A stretch of DNA of 64,000 nt, taken from positions 1-64,000 of the forward strand of contig JAJDNM010000012.1 of NCBI GenBank assembly GCA_022340665.1, in the 5' to 3' direction. Origin of the DNA: Acidobacteriota bacterium (GTDB taxonomy: Bacteria; Acidobacteriota; Thermoanaerobaculia; Thermoanaerobaculales; Sulfomarinibacteraceae). This document shows, piece after piece, positions 1-9,129 of this stretch. Each line of letters begins with the position of its first letter. Within the stretch, counting starts at the first letter, position 1. The translations under genes were made by a program, and so were the position numbers. A model generated the notes under the pieces. That model searched no databases. It saw only the letters and a list, made by a program, of their open reading frames with translations, and was not told the DNA's origin.

Positions 1-831
1 GATCTCGGTGGTGGTGAGCGAGGCGTGGCCGAGCATCATCTGCACCGCGCGCAAGTCGGCGCCGTTCTCGACCGAGTGGGTGGCGAAGGAGTGGCGGACG
101 ACGTGCGGGCTCAGAGGCGAAGTAATCTCGGCTTTCGCGGCGTGGCCGCGGAGGATCTTCCAAAAGCCCTGGCGGGTGAGGGGACCCCCGCGGTGGTTGA
201 GGTACAGAACCGATAGGCGCTTGGAATTGAGGTCGGGCCGGGCATGCTCGAGGTACTCATCGATCCATGAGATTGCGCTCTCGCCGAGGGGTACGAGCCG
301 CTCTTTGCGGCCCTTGCCGATCACCCTCACGTAGCCCGGATCGAGGCGCACCCGCTCCAGCGTCAATCCGACGAGCTCGGAGACCCGTAAGCCGGTCGCG
401 TACAGAGTTTCGAGCATGGCCCGATCGCGCAAGCCGAGCGTGGTGGAGGTGTCCGGTGCGGCCAATAGGGACTCGATCTCCCCCGAAGAGAGGGCGTGGG
501 GCACGGTTTTCCAGAGGCTCGGTGAGCGAAGGTTGGCAGTCGGATCGGTGGTTTGAACCTGGGTGTTGACCAGGAACCGGAAGAAGCCGCGCAGCGTGGA
601 GAGAGCTCGGGCGGATGAACGGGCTGAAAGACCCTGATCGCGGCGGTGTCCGAGATAGGAGCGAATCGTCGTGCGATCGACCCGGGCGAGATCGATGGCC
701 TGCACCTCGAGCCACGCCATGAACTGCAGGAGATCGCGCCGGTAGGACTCGATCGTGCGCGGGCTCAGGTTTCGCTCCACCGCCAGATGGGCGAGGTACT
801 CGTGGAGATGGTGTTCTGCGGAACGAGCCAT
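1..831 (-). CDS. xerD: Tyrosine recombinase XerD/XerC, C-terminus cut by the window edge
   Basis: This is a site-specific tyrosine recombinase of the Xer family, which resolves chromosome dimers at dif. I translated it by hand from ATG at 829-831; 277 codons are open to base 1. Residues 1-95 form the SAM-like core-binding domain (starting MARSAEHHLHEYLAHL) and residues 110 onward the catalytic domain. Catalytic residues visible are Arg149 (ATGLRVSEL), Lys173 (GKGRKER), His243/Arg246 (HVVRHSF) and His269 (LGHASL). The window ends just before the expected Tyr (TTTEI, then normally YTH). The truncation is an artefact of the window and not a mutation. It could equally be named xerC or xerA. Confidence 0.93.
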   Translation of the reverse strand, partial: MARSAEHHLHEYLAHLAVERNLSPRTIESYRRDLLQFMAWLEVQAIDLARVDRTTIRSYLGHRRDQGLSARSSARALSTLRGFFRFLVNTQVQTTDPTANLRSPSLWKTVPHALSSGEIESLLAAPDTSTTLGLRDRAMLETLYATGLRVSELVGLTLERVRLDPGYVRVIGKGRKERLVPLGESAISWIDEYLEHARPDLNSKRLSVLYLNHRGGPLTRQGFWKILRGHAAKAEITSPLSPHVVRHSFATHSVENGADLRAVQMMLGHASLTTTEI

Positions 832-837
832 GTGAAT

Positions 838-843
838 ATCGTA
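838..843 (-). promoter_or_regulatory. -10-like hexamer of xerD, leaderless arrangement
   Basis: TACGAT on the minus strand ends six bases before the xerD ATG, and there is no Shine-Dalgarno sequence. The spacing would put the transcription start at or next to the start codon. Inferred from spacing only. Confidence 0.35.
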
Positions 844-875
844 ACCGCATCCTGATTCCGTATGGGGAGCCCCGA

Positions 876-976
876 GTGTTGAGTTTTGAGTTACGAGTTT
901 TGAGTTCCGATCCTCCCCCGGAGGTGTTTTGGGTGTGTGGGGGTAACTCGAACCTCAAATCTGAAAACTCAAAACT
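876..976. repeat. Word-array inverted repeat (GAGTTTTGAGTT / AACTCAAAACT)
   Basis: The left arm (876-907) repeats GAGTT/TTGAG words, the middle (912-942) is C-rich then G-rich (CCTCCCCCGG, then GTGTGGGGG), and the right arm (944-976) carries the reverse-complement words AACTC and AAAACTC. It fills the space between divergent xerD and the moxR operon. Confidence 0.7.
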
Positions 977-1083
977 AACGCAGACCAGCGGCTCCGTTTC
1001 TTGCTTCCGAGGCAACGATGGCGAGACAGTTCCGTATACTGGTTAGTGGGGCGGCGAGGCCGCCCTGTTTCGTCGGAGAGAGA

Positions 1084-2043
1084 ATGAATCCTGTTTCGGA
1101 CACCATACTCGAACGCCTGGAACGGCTGCACGAGTCCATCGTGCGCGTCATCCGCGGCAAGACGGAGATCGTCGATGCCTTGATCGCCGCGCTTCTCGCC
1201 CGCGGCCACGTGCTCCTGGAAGACGTGCCCGGTGTCGGCAAAACGACCCTGGCGCAGGCCCTCGCGCGCTCGCTCGACCTCGATTTCAACCGTATTCAGT
1301 TCACGTCTGACACCCTGCCTTCGGACATCATCGGTATCTCGGTCTACCGGCAGGACCGCGGAGACTTCGAATTCATTCCGGGCCCGTTGTTCTCGAACGT
1401 GGTCCTCGCCGACGAGATCAATCGCGCGGCGCCGCGTACCCAGTCGGCGTTGCTCGAAGCCATGAGTGAACACTCGGTGACGGTTGAAAAGACGCGCCAC
1501 AGGTTGACCGAGCCGTTCTTCGTCGTGGCTACCCAGAACCCGGTCGAGTCGACAGGGACCTATCCTCTTCCGGAGTCGCAGCTCGACCGATTCCTGATGC
1601 GATTGTCGATGGGCTACCCGGGGCGCGAGGAGGAGCGCGAGCTGTTGCGGGCGAGCGGTGCGGAGCCGGAACTGGAGCAGTTGAAACCGGTAGTCGATGC
1701 GGGAGAGGTCCTCGAGATGCAGAATCTGGTGCCCGAGGTGTATGTGTCCTCGGTGCTCCTCGACTACTTGCTGGAGGTCGTGGAAACAACCCGCAAGCAC
1801 CCGGCCCTCGCGCTCGGTGTCTCAACGCGGGGGTGCCTCGCGTGGCAGAGATCGGCCCAAGCCCTGGCTCTGGTCAGGGGCCGCGCCTTTGTGTTGCCTG
1901 ACGATCTTCAGGACACTGCCGAGATGGTGCTCGCCCACCGCCTCCTGCACGCGGATCCTCTGGTCGGCGACGGCTGGGAACGGAGCCGCTCCGAGCGCGC
2001 GGTGATTCGGGCGATCCTTGAGTCGATTCCGGTACCGCGATGA
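1084..2043 (+). CDS. MoxR-family AAA+ ATPase
   Basis: AAA+ ATPase of the MoxR/RavA class, which acts as a chaperone and often assists maturation of partner proteins encoded next to it. The product is 319 residues. Walker A is GVGKT at about residues 51-54 and Walker B VVLADEIN at about 106-113; an arginine-finger region (SQLDRFLMR) and the C-terminal lid domain follow. I start it at ATG 1084 because GGAGAGAGA lies just upstream; an in-frame ORF reaches back to 1018 without family similarity. A -10-like TATACT is at 1035-1040. It is first in a MoxR-DUF58-transglutaminase cluster, a common arrangement whose substrate is generally unknown. Confidence 0.93.
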   Translation: MNPVSDTILERLERLHESIVRVIRGKTEIVDALIAALLARGHVLLEDVPGVGKTTLAQALARSLDLDFNRIQFTSDTLPSDIIGISVYRQDRGDFEFIPGPLFSNVVLADEINRAAPRTQSALLEAMSEHSVTVEKTRHRLTEPFFVVATQNPVESTGTYPLPESQLDRFLMRLSMGYPGREEERELLRASGAEPELEQLKPVVDAGEVLEMQNLVPEVYVSSVLLDYLLEVVETTRKHPALALGVSTRGCLAWQRSAQALALVRGRAFVLPDDLQDTAEMVLAHRLLHADPLVGDGWERSRSERAVIRAILESIPVPR

Positions 2044-2046
2044 CGT

Positions 2047-2166
2047 GGAGGAATGAGGAATGAGGAATGAGGAATTAGGAATTCCCGCCCGCTCCCCCGG
2101 TTTTCGTGAAACTCTTCGGGTGGGTGGGGGATCATTCCTCATTCCTCATTCCTAACTCCTCATTCA
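2047..2166. repeat. Word-array inverted repeat (GAATGAGG / CCTCATTC) with C/G core
   Basis: The left arm (2047-2083) is four to five copies of AATGAGG/ATTAGGA. The core begins CCCGCCCGCTCCCCC (2084-2098) and ends GGGTGGGTGGGGG (2118-2130). The right arm (2132-2166) repeats ATTCCTC. It starts four bases after the moxR stop and ends just before the next gene's ATG at 2174, leaving that gene without a recognisable Shine-Dalgarno sequence. Confidence 0.8.
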
Positions 2167-2173
2167 AAGCCTC

Positions 2174-3181
2174 ATGGCGTTCGCCGACTCCTTTCCCGGT
2201 TTTCGTCTCCGACTCACGAAATGGGGTGCCGCCTTCCTGGTGGCGTGCGTCATCCTCGGCCTGGCTGCGGTGAACACGGGCAATAACTCGCTGATGGCGT
2301 TGCTCGGCCTGGCACTCGGCAGCTATGTGGTGTCTGGGACCTGGTCGCGCCAGGTGCTCGGCGCAATCGAGGCGAAGCTTTTTCTGCCTCCGGATATCCA
2401 CGCAGAGCGCCCGGTCGTCGTGGATGTGGAACTCACCAACACCTCGAACGTGTTTCCCGCCTACGGACTGGTGGTCCGTGATGCCGGCGGAAGTGTCCTT
2501 CTCAAGGAGTTCTTGCTGGCAGGCGGTGCAACGCGGCGGCGTTCGGTAGAAATCAGCATGCCTCGCCGGGGCTGGCACGAGATCGGACCGTGGCGACTGG
2601 AAATCCTGCTGCCACTGGGTTTCTTCCTGAAATCGAAGAGCCTGATCCAAGGTCGAAGGGTTTTGGTCTACCCGAAGCTCCTCGCCTCGTCGGCTGCATC
2701 CGTGCGTCGCGGTGGTGGGCGGAGGTCTCCGGATGCGCTCGAGTCGCGGGGTCGCGAGGGCGATGTCACCCAGCTCCGTGACTTTCGGGAGGGGGACGAG
2801 GTCCGTGCGATGCACTGGAAGCAGACGGCGCGGCAGCAGCACCTGGTAGTCGTTGAACGACAGCAGGTGGCCGAAAAACCGGTCTTCTACGTGCTGGATC
2901 CGAGGGTCGATGATCCGGCCGATCCGCACCAGGTCGATCGGTTCGAGCGACTCGTGTCGGAGGTGGCAACCGGGGTCGTCCAGAGACTGCGCGAGGGTGT
3001 TCGGGTGGGATTAGTTGTGGGTCAACTGGTCGTACCTCCCGTCCGCGGATTTCGCAGGGCGCCGGCCCTCCTGCGGCCCCTAGCCGAGGTGGAGGGCGTG
3101 GCGAAGGATGGAAAGGCGCCTGCCGAGATGGGAAATGGTCGGACTATTGCCTTCGGTTTTGAAGGGGCAGGGTCCAAATGA
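2174..3181 (+). CDS. DUF58 domain protein
   Basis: A 335-residue membrane-associated protein with two hydrophobic helices near the N-terminus (about residues 18-50), then a beta-rich region and the DUF58 (von Willebrand A-like) domain with the family signature around HWKQTARQQHLVV at about residue 215. DUF58 proteins are regular partners of MoxR ATPases; the molecular role is not established. The ATG follows a repeat arm directly and lacks a visible ribosome binding site, so it may depend on translation of moxR or on the fold of the repeat. Its stop overlaps the next ATG by four bases (3178-3181), suggesting translational coupling. Confidence 0.9.
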   Translation: MAFADSFPGFRLRLTKWGAAFLVACVILGLAAVNTGNNSLMALLGLALGSYVVSGTWSRQVLGAIEAKLFLPPDIHAERPVVVDVELTNTSNVFPAYGLVVRDAGGSVLLKEFLLAGGATRRRSVEISMPRRGWHEIGPWRLEILLPLGFFLKSKSLIQGRRVLVYPKLLASSAASVRRGGGRRSPDALESRGREGDVTQLRDFREGDEVRAMHWKQTARQQHLVVVERQQVAEKPVFYVLDPRVDDPADPHQVDRFERLVSEVATGVVQRLREGVRVGLVVGQLVVPPVRGFRRAPALLRPLAEVEGVAKDGKAPAEMGNGRTIAFGFEGAGSK

Positions 3182-5154
3182 CGGTCGAGAACTACCGGAT
3201 GTTGCTCGGCTGCGCCTTTTTGTGGGCTCTTCTGCCGTTTCCCTTTCTCTACATCCTGATGCCGCCGTTCTGGATCACGGCTGCCGCGGTGGCTCTGACG
3301 GTCGTGCTGAAGCCGTCGGTGAGTCTCCGCCCCTCGGGGCTGGTCCTCAACCTGATCGGGGTGGCGGTTGTTCTGCTGGTCCTGGTCGCCGGCGGCATCC
3401 GGGTCGGACCACTGCGACCGCTGGGCCATCTGTTGGTGCTTCTGACCTCGGTCCGCGTACTGACGGTATCGGACAGACGGTCGTTTCTGCGCGCTCTCCT
3501 CCTGGTATTCATCGTGTGGGTGGTAGCCCTGACCTCGTCGACTCATGTGACGGTGGTTCTTTACTTTGCGGCCTCGGCAGCTCTTTGGTGGTGGATCGGC
3601 GTCACCGCCCACCTCGACGGCCTCGGTTTCGCCACGCAAGGACGGATCCCGGCCCCCAGAATCCGTCACGTCGCGGCAGCTGCGGTTGTGGCGCTACTGC
3701 TCTCGGTGCCGATCTTCATGGCCTTGCCTCGGCTGCGATCACCCTGGATCGCAGGTCGCGGAGGTGTCAGCAGTGTCACCGGCTTCACGAGCCACGTGGA
3801 CCTTGCGGGGGTGGGCACCATCCGGCAATCCCATCAAGTGGCGATGGTGGTCCGATCGGTGTCTGGCGAGGCGATCAGCCCCGACTGGATGCGCCTCAGG
3901 GCGACGGCGCTCCAGCGGGTGACCCTTGACTCGTGGGCGCCGCGAGGTGCGTACCAGGAACCGAAAATGGTAAACGGCGTGATCCGATTGCACGGAGACG
4001 ACCGCCGGCTTGCCGATGCCGCCGAGCTGGAAATCGAGCTGGTTCGGCCGCGGCGCTATCTCTTTCTGCCGGAAGGAGCCGTCGCCCTGGAATGCCCGGT
4101 GGCAGTGAAAATGGACCCGACGGGGGGTGTGGTGCTTGCGTCTCGCCCGTCCGGGCCGGTGACCTACCGGGTGTGGGTGGCTCGAGATGACCCGCCGAGG
4201 TTTGCCGACCCCCCGACTGGAAATGCCCCTGCATTCGAGCTCGACCCAGCCGTTCACCGGCTCGCATTGGATGTTGTCAGCGAGAGCCGGTCGGACGCAG
4301 AACGTGCGGCGACGATTGAAGCGTTCCTGAGAAAGAATTTCGGTTATTCATTGAGCGGGATGACCCTGCAACGTGCCGATCCTGTGTCGTGGTTCCTGCT
4401 GCACGAGCGACAGGGCCACTGCGAGTACTTTGCCGGAGCCATGGTGGCCCTGCTCAACGATGTCGGCGTGCCGGCGAGGATGGTCGCAGGGTATAGCGGC
4501 GGGAACCTTTCCCTCGACGGTGAAGAGGCCGTCATTCGGCAGGCAAACGCGCATACCTGGGTCGAGGCCTGGATCGGCGACGGCGACACCTGGTCCACCT
4601 TCGATCCCACGCCCGAGGCAGATATCCCGGCGCTCGCAAGACCGAGCGGGACTGAGCGGATCCGCTGGGCTGCGGATTGGGTGCAGTCTACATGGGACCG
4701 ACATGTACTGACCTTCGGTTTCGGCGAGCAGGTGCAACTGGTGACGGCGATGACACGAGGGTTCGAGGCGGTGCTCCGACCTTCGGCCTGGCGATACGCG
4801 GTGTGGATCCTGGTCGCGATAGTCGTCCTTGCCGTCGGGTGGTGGGCGACGGTCAGGCGCCGGACGCCGTCGGGCCGAATGGCAAGAACACTTTCGGGGC
4901 CGGCGGCGGATATGGTGGACCGGATTGCGCGCCGTCTCGAACGGAACGGCCTCACGGTGCCACCCGGTGCGACGATTCGTTGGATCTCGAGCGCAGCGCG
5001 GAGCGAGTGGCCGGGCGCTGGCGCAGCGATCAGCGACCTGGCTTGGCTGGCGGAAAGAGAGCTCTATGCCCGTGGAGGACCGAGGAAATCGGATCGCGCT
5101 TCGGTTCGAAACCTGTGGAAGCGCGCGCAAAAGGGCATGCGCAACACACGCTGA
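3178..5154 (+). CDS. Membrane-bound transglutaminase-like protein (TgpA type)
   Basis: A 658-residue protein with about six transmembrane helices in the first 185 residues, a periplasmic region, a transglutaminase-like cysteine peptidase domain, another helix near residue 545 and a C-terminal DUF4129-like tail. The catalytic triad is visible: Cys415 in GHCEYFAGAM, His459 in NAHTWVEAW and Asp476 in STFDPTPEA. This matches the TgpA family, whose members are encoded beside moxR and DUF58 genes. The true reaction is unknown; some members are essential membrane proteins. The stop codon TGA at 5152-5154 is the first base triplet of a 14-base tandem word array. Confidence 0.9.
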   Translation: MTVENYRMLLGCAFLWALLPFPFLYILMPPFWITAAAVALTVVLKPSVSLRPSGLVLNLIGVAVVLLVLVAGGIRVGPLRPLGHLLVLLTSVRVLTVSDRRSFLRALLLVFIVWVVALTSSTHVTVVLYFAASAALWWWIGVTAHLDGLGFATQGRIPAPRIRHVAAAAVVALLLSVPIFMALPRLRSPWIAGRGGVSSVTGFTSHVDLAGVGTIRQSHQVAMVVRSVSGEAISPDWMRLRATALQRVTLDSWAPRGAYQEPKMVNGVIRLHGDDRRLADAAELEIELVRPRRYLFLPEGAVALECPVAVKMDPTGGVVLASRPSGPVTYRVWVARDDPPRFADPPTGNAPAFELDPAVHRLALDVVSESRSDAERAATIEAFLRKNFGYSLSGMTLQRADPVSWFLLHERQGHCEYFAGAMVALLNDVGVPARMVAGYSGGNLSLDGEEAVIRQANAHTWVEAWIGDGDTWSTFDPTPEADIPALARPSGTERIRWAADWVQSTWDRHVLTFGFGEQVQLVTAMTRGFEAVLRPSAWRYAVWILVAIVVLAVGWWATVRRRTPSGRMARTLSGPAADMVDRIARRLERNGLTVPPGATIRWISSAARSEWPGAGAAISDLAWLAERELYARGGPRKSDRASVRNLWKRAQKGMRNTR

Positions 5155-5309
5155 ACTCGGAATTCTGAACCCGGAATTCGGAATGGGGGAAGGCGTTCCC
5201 ACGTAAAGAATGTTGACAACACTGAGGAGCTTGGAGGCCGTGTAGTGAGGAAACCGTTGTCGCATTCCGTTTCTCCGGGTGGTTGGGTGAGAATTCAGAA
5301 TTTGCCGAG
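5152..5309. repeat. Degenerate GAATTC-word array flanking the transglutaminase stop
   Basis: The left part (5152-5190) is two copies of TGAACNCGGAATTC followed by GGAATGGGGGAAGG. The right part (5275-5303) is GGGTGGTTGGGTGA followed by GAATTCAGAATTT. About 85 bases of unrelated sequence separate them, so the inverted pair is less tidy than elsewhere. Confidence 0.55.
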
Positions 5310-5358
5310 CGGCGGCGATCGCTTGTCGCGAGCCACATTCGGCTCTATCATCTTCGTT

Positions 5359-6666
5359 ATGCGATGCCCCCTGCGATGGTCCGTAGCGATGCTGACGATG
5401 CTGGTGTTCGCGGCTCCGGCGTGGAGCGCGGAGATCGTCCGCCTGAGGGTCGAGGACACGATCCAGCCGGCGTCACAACAGTTCATCGAACGGGGATTGG
5501 CCGAAGCCGTCGAACGAGATGCTTCGCTGGTCGTGCTAGAGCTCGATACGCCTGGTGGGTTGGTCGACACCACGCGGGATATCACGACCGCGATCACGAC
5601 CTGTTCGGTGCCGGTGGTCGTCTTTGTCAATCCGCCGGGCGCCCGCGCTGCGTCGGCCGGCTTTTTTATTCTGCTGTCGGCAGACGTGGCGGCGATGGCT
5701 CCGGGCACCAACACCGGTGCTGCACATCCGGTCGGTGGGCAGGGGGAGAATCTGCCGGAGGACGTTCGCGACAAGGTGACCAATGACGCCGCGGCGATGG
5801 TGCGTTCGCTTGCCGAGCATCGCGGACGCAATCCGGAAACCGCCGAGAAGACGGTCCTTGAAAGCATTTCGCTGACCGCCGAGGAAGCGCTCGAAGAGGG
5901 GTTGATCGACCTAATCGCAGACGATATCCACGATCTGCTGGAACAGCTCGACGGTCTGGAGATCGAACGATTCGACGGAGAAACGGAAACTCTCGCAACG
6001 AGTGGGACGCAGATGGTTGAAATCGAACCGAGCTTTGCCGAACGTCTTTTCTCGGTTCTCGCCAACCCCAACATCGCATACCTGCTGATGGCGCTGGGTG
6101 CGCTCGGCCTTTACGTCGAGATCACCCATCCGGGTGGCATCCTGCCGGGGGTGGTGGGTGTGATCTTCCTGCTGCTCGGCCTGTACTCGGTGTCTGTATT
6201 GCCGGTGAGCTGGGCGGGCATCGCGTTGATCTTCGTGGCCATGATGCTCTTCATCCTGGAGGTGAAGGTGACCAGCTACGGACTGCTAACGGTGGGCGGT
6301 GTGATCTCATTCGTGCTTGGCTCGTTGATGCTCTTCGACGGGCCGATCCCGGACATGCGGGTGAGTCTTGGAGTGGTTTTGCCGACCGCTGTAGTCGTGG
6401 CGATCCTGACCGGGTTCCTCCTCACCCGTGTACTCCGCGCCCACCGCGCCCGACCTCTGACCGGGCGAGAGGGGTTGGTTGGCAATGTGGGGCGGGCAAT
6501 CAGCGAGTTAACACCGAACGGAAAGGTCGCAGTGCACGGTGAATACTGGGACGGTCGGTCGGTCGGTGAAGCGATAGCGGCCGGAAGTAAAGTGCGCGTG
6601 GTTAGGGTACATGATCGCGTGATCGACGTCGTCGCTGTCGGTGATGACGAGGAAGGAAGTGGATGA
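5359..6666 (+). CDS. nfeD: NfeD-family membrane protein with ClpP/SppA-type serine protease domain
   Basis: Long-form NfeD protein of 435 residues. A signal peptide ([14 protein letters not shown]) precedes a ClpP-crotonase fold domain with the conserved [14 protein letters not shown] serine-region motif. Four to five transmembrane helices follow (about residues 235-365), then a C-terminal NfeD OB-fold. Long NfeD proteins are encoded with stomatin/slipin partners and in archaea cleave the partner's C-terminus; that role is assumed here. I chose ATG 5359 because it gives a proper signal peptide; the ORF is open further upstream. It overlaps the slipin gene by four bases. Confidence 0.93.
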   Translation: MRCPLRWSVAMLTMLVFAAPAWSAEIVRLRVEDTIQPASQQFIERGLAEAVERDASLVVLELDTPGGLVDTTRDITTAITTCSVPVVVFVNPPGARAASAGFFILLSADVAAMAPGTNTGAAHPVGGQGENLPEDVRDKVTNDAAAMVRSLAEHRGRNPETAEKTVLESISLTAEEALEEGLIDLIADDIHDLLEQLDGLEIERFDGETETLATSGTQMVEIEPSFAERLFSVLANPNIAYLLMALGALGLYVEITHPGGILPGVVGVIFLLLGLYSVSVLPVSWAGIALIFVAMMLFILEVKVTSYGLLTVGGVISFVLGSLMLFDGPIPDMRVSLGVVLPTAVVVAILTGFLLTRVLRAHRARPLTGREGLVGNVGRAISELTPNGKVAVHGEYWDGRSVGEAIAAGSKVRVVRVHDRVIDVVAVGDDEEGSG

Positions 6667-7436
6667 TGTTGCAGGTTCTCGGACCCGGACTCGGGATCGC
6701 CGTATTCTTCGGCATTTTCGTGATATTCAAGTGGATCAACATCCTCAACGAGTATGAACGGGGTGTGATCTTCCGGCTCGGGCGGGTGCTTGAGGAACCC
6801 AAGGGGCCCGGATTCGTGTTCGTCTTCTGGCCGGTTGACCGGATGGTCAAGATCAGCCTGCGAACGGTCGTACACGACATTCCGCCGCAGGACGTAATCA
6901 CTCGCGACAACGTGTCGGTCAAGGTCAATGCTGTTGTCTACTTCCGAGTGATGAACCCGGTCAAGGCGGTGGTGGAGGTCGAGAACTACGTCTACGCGAC
7001 CTCCCAGCTTGCCCAGACTACCTTGCGCTCGGTGCTCGGCGAGGTGGAGCTCGATGACCTGCTGACCAAGCGCGAGGAGCTGAACGTTCGTTTGCAGTCG
7101 ATAATCGACGAACACTCTGACCCGTGGGGAGTCAAGGTCTCGATGGTCGAGGTCAAACACGTCGATCTGCCCCCGGATATGCAACGCGCGATGGCCAGGC
7201 AGGCCGAGGCGGAGCGCGAGAAGCGGGCCAAGATCATCCATGCCGAAGGCGAGCTTGTCGCGTCGACCAAGCTGGCGGAAGCGGCGGCCGTGATGTCGAA
7301 GAACCCGATCTCGGTCCAGCTGCGGTATATGCAGACGCTCTCGGAGATCTCCACCGAAAACGCCTCGACGATCGTCTTCCCGATGCCGATCGACTTTTTT
7401 GAAGGCTTCACGGTGACGCCAAATAGGAAAGAGTGA
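6663..7436 (+). CDS. Slipin (stomatin/prohibitin-like SPFH protein)
   Basis: A 257-residue SPFH/Band 7 protein. One N-terminal transmembrane helix (about residues 9-25) is followed by the Band 7 domain ([14 protein letters not shown] onward) and an alpha-helical coiled region ([17 protein letters not shown]) ending in IVFPMPIDF. It is the usual partner of NfeD and probably organises a membrane microdomain. The overlap of its ATG with the nfeD stop supports a two-gene operon. Confidence 0.94.
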   Translation: MMLQVLGPGLGIAVFFGIFVIFKWINILNEYERGVIFRLGRVLEEPKGPGFVFVFWPVDRMVKISLRTVVHDIPPQDVITRDNVSVKVNAVVYFRVMNPVKAVVEVENYVYATSQLAQTTLRSVLGEVELDDLLTKREELNVRLQSIIDEHSDPWGVKVSMVEVKHVDLPPDMQRAMARQAEAEREKRAKIIHAEGELVASTKLAEAAAVMSKNPISVQLRYMQTLSEISTENASTIVFPMPIDFFEGFTVTPNRKE

Positions 7437-7487
7437 GAAGATCGCGCGAGCGCGGACCCCGGAGAGAGAAATTCGTCGTGGATAACG

Positions 7488-7493
7488 TATCCT
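7488..7493 (+). promoter_or_regulatory. -10-like hexamer of the SPOR gene, leaderless arrangement
   Basis: TATCCT ends seven bases before ATG 7501, with no clear Shine-Dalgarno sequence between them. Suggests a leaderless transcript; no good -35 is seen. Confidence 0.3.
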
Positions 7494-7500
7494 GCGAGAC

Positions 7501-8064
7501 ATGAGTCGTAGCTACTACGTCATCGAGTTGAGCGCACGTTGGTTGACCGTGCTCCTGATCGCGTTGGCGTTGGTCATGGTCCTGGCCTTCGCGCTCGGCT
7601 ACGGGGCAGCCTGGTCAGTGTTGAGTTCCAGCGAGACCGGTGGGGAGGAGATGACCGCCCTGCAGGCGGCCGCGACGCCAACCGACATCCCCGAGGTCGT
7701 GATACCCACCACCGTGGCTCGAGCCACCGAACCACCGAAACCGACATCGACTCCGACGTCAACAGCGACACCGCTGCCCCCGACTCCGACCCGGCCGGCA
7801 CCGACCGCAGTTCAGGCATCGTCTGATTTCTTCGTGCAGGTGTTGGCGTCCGCCAGGAGAGAGTCCGTGGAAGCGGCGCGAAAAAAACTCGAAGGACTCG
7901 GCTTTCCTCGCGATCACCAGCACCTGATCACAGTGCAGGATGCCGGTGCGCCGACCCTTTTCAAAATCCGGTTGGGACCGTTCCCGGACCGATCCTCTGC
8001 CGACCGTGTGGCGCAACGGATGAGTGCCGCCGGGTTCCCCGACGCCTGGGTCGTCGTCCCATGA
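7501..8064 (+). CDS. SPOR-domain membrane protein
   Basis: A 187-residue single-pass protein. A transmembrane helix (residues about 13-38) is followed by a Pro/Thr-rich linker (EPPKPTSTPTSTATPLPPT, about 79-100) and a C-terminal SPOR domain (DFFVQVLASARRESVEAARKKL to the end), which in other proteins binds denuded peptidoglycan glycans at division sites. It is probably a cell-envelope or division-associated protein. The stop overlaps lipA by four bases, although there is no evident functional link between the two. Confidence 0.87.
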   Translation: MSRSYYVIELSARWLTVLLIALALVMVLAFALGYGAAWSVLSSSETGGEEMTALQAAATPTDIPEVVIPTTVARATEPPKPTSTPTSTATPLPPTPTRPAPTAVQASSDFFVQVLASARRESVEAARKKLEGLGFPRDHQHLITVQDAGAPTLFKIRLGPFPDRSSADRVAQRMSAAGFPDAWVVVP

Positions 8065-8945
8065 CGTTCGGCGGTCGTGCTCCCGGGCCGGCGTTGCCGG
8101 AGTGGATTCGGTCTCGGCGGCTGCGGCTGGGAGAGCTTCACGAGATCAAAACGCGTATGCGTTCGGGAGGGTTGCACACGGTCTGCGAGGAGGCACGTTG
8201 CCCCAACCGATCCGAGTGTTTCTCGCGCGGCACAGCGACCTTTCTGATCAACGGCAGGGTGTGTACGCGCAACTGTTCCTACTGCTCGATCGCCCACGGG
8301 CGACCATCACCCCTGGATCCCGAAGAGGCGCAGCAGCTCGTTGACGCAGTCGTGGAGATGGATCTCGAGCACGTCGTCATCACCGCAGTTGACAGGGACG
8401 ACCTTGCCGATGGTGGAGCCGGTGGGTTCGTGAGCTGTCTTCGCCGCCTGAACGAGCTCGAAAAACCGCCGACAGTGGAGGTTTTGACACCGGATTTCCG
8501 TGGCGATACGGAGGCCGTGGATCTGATCATCGATGCCGGTCCGGATGTTTACAACCACAACGTCGAGACTGTACCGCGGCTCTACCGCCGGGTGCGTCGG
8601 TCTGGGCGGTACGAATGGGCGATCGAAGTTCTGTCCAGGGTTGCAGAGCGCGCTCCGGAGATGATCCGCAAGTCCGGTCTGATGGTCGGGCTCGGCGAGA
8701 CCGAGGAGGAGATCGTCGAAGTGCTGACGGACCTTCGCGATGCGGGCTGCCAGGTTGTGACCGTAGGCCAGTATCTTCGGCCGACCCCCCAGCAAATCGA
8801 GGTGGCACGCTACTGGAAACCGGAGGAGTTCGAAAGACTCGAATCGGCTGGATCCGAAATCGGGCTGGAGGTATTTGCCGGGCCGTTCGTCCGCTCCTCC
8901 TACCGCGCCGAGGAGGCCTTCCTCCGCGTTGTCGGGCAGGGCTGA
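8061..8945 (+). CDS. lipA: Lipoyl synthase
   Basis: Radical-SAM lipoyl synthase, which inserts two sulfurs into octanoyl-lysine on lipoyl carrier proteins such as GcvH. It has both iron-sulfur motifs: the auxiliary cluster cysteines C42, C47 and C53 (CEEARCPNRSEC) and the radical-SAM CxxxCxxC at C68, C72 and C75 (CTRNCSYC). The length of 294 residues is normal. Its likely substrate, the glycine-cleavage H protein, is encoded at 23029-23412. No lipB or lplA is present in the window. Confidence 0.96.
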   Translation: MTFGGRAPGPALPEWIRSRRLRLGELHEIKTRMRSGGLHTVCEEARCPNRSECFSRGTATFLINGRVCTRNCSYCSIAHGRPSPLDPEEAQQLVDAVVEMDLEHVVITAVDRDDLADGGAGGFVSCLRRLNELEKPPTVEVLTPDFRGDTEAVDLIIDAGPDVYNHNVETVPRLYRRVRRSGRYEWAIEVLSRVAERAPEMIRKSGLMVGLGETEEEIVEVLTDLRDAGCQVVTVGQYLRPTPQQIEVARYWKPEEFERLESAGSEIGLEVFAGPFVRSSYRAEEAFLRVVGQG

Positions 8946-8954
8946 TTCCTACCA

Positions 8955-9100
8955 ATCCCCGTCCCGACCCCGATCCCGATCCCGCACGTGAAGAAAAAGG
9001 GACGCCTGTGCTCGGTATGAGCAATCTGTTGGTGCGAAACCCCGGAAAATTCGGTGTTCGATGTCACAACGCGGTCGTCGGGAGCGGGAGCGGGATCGGA
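8955..9100. repeat. CCCGAT-word inverted array
   Basis: The left arm (8955-8986) reads as repeats of CCCGAT/CCCGTC; the right arm (9078-9100) has GGGAGC, GGGAGC and GGGATC. They are separated by about 90 bases of sequence with no gene. Lies between lipA and tmk. Confidence 0.6.
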
Positions 9101-9116
9101 CAGTGGCCGGCGCAGC

Positions 9117-9122
9117 TATACT
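9117..9122 (+). promoter_or_regulatory. -10-like hexamer of tmk, leaderless arrangement
   Basis: TATACT ends seven bases before the tmk ATG. No Shine-Dalgarno sequence is present in that gap, so a leaderless mRNA is likely if this is the -10. Confidence 0.4.
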
Positions 9123-9129
9123 CACCCGG

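Noticed and set aside
257-1015. Minus-strand open frame overlapping xerD and its upstream repeat
   Set aside because: It is in another frame of xerD and runs through the word array; xerD itself shows all catalytic residues.
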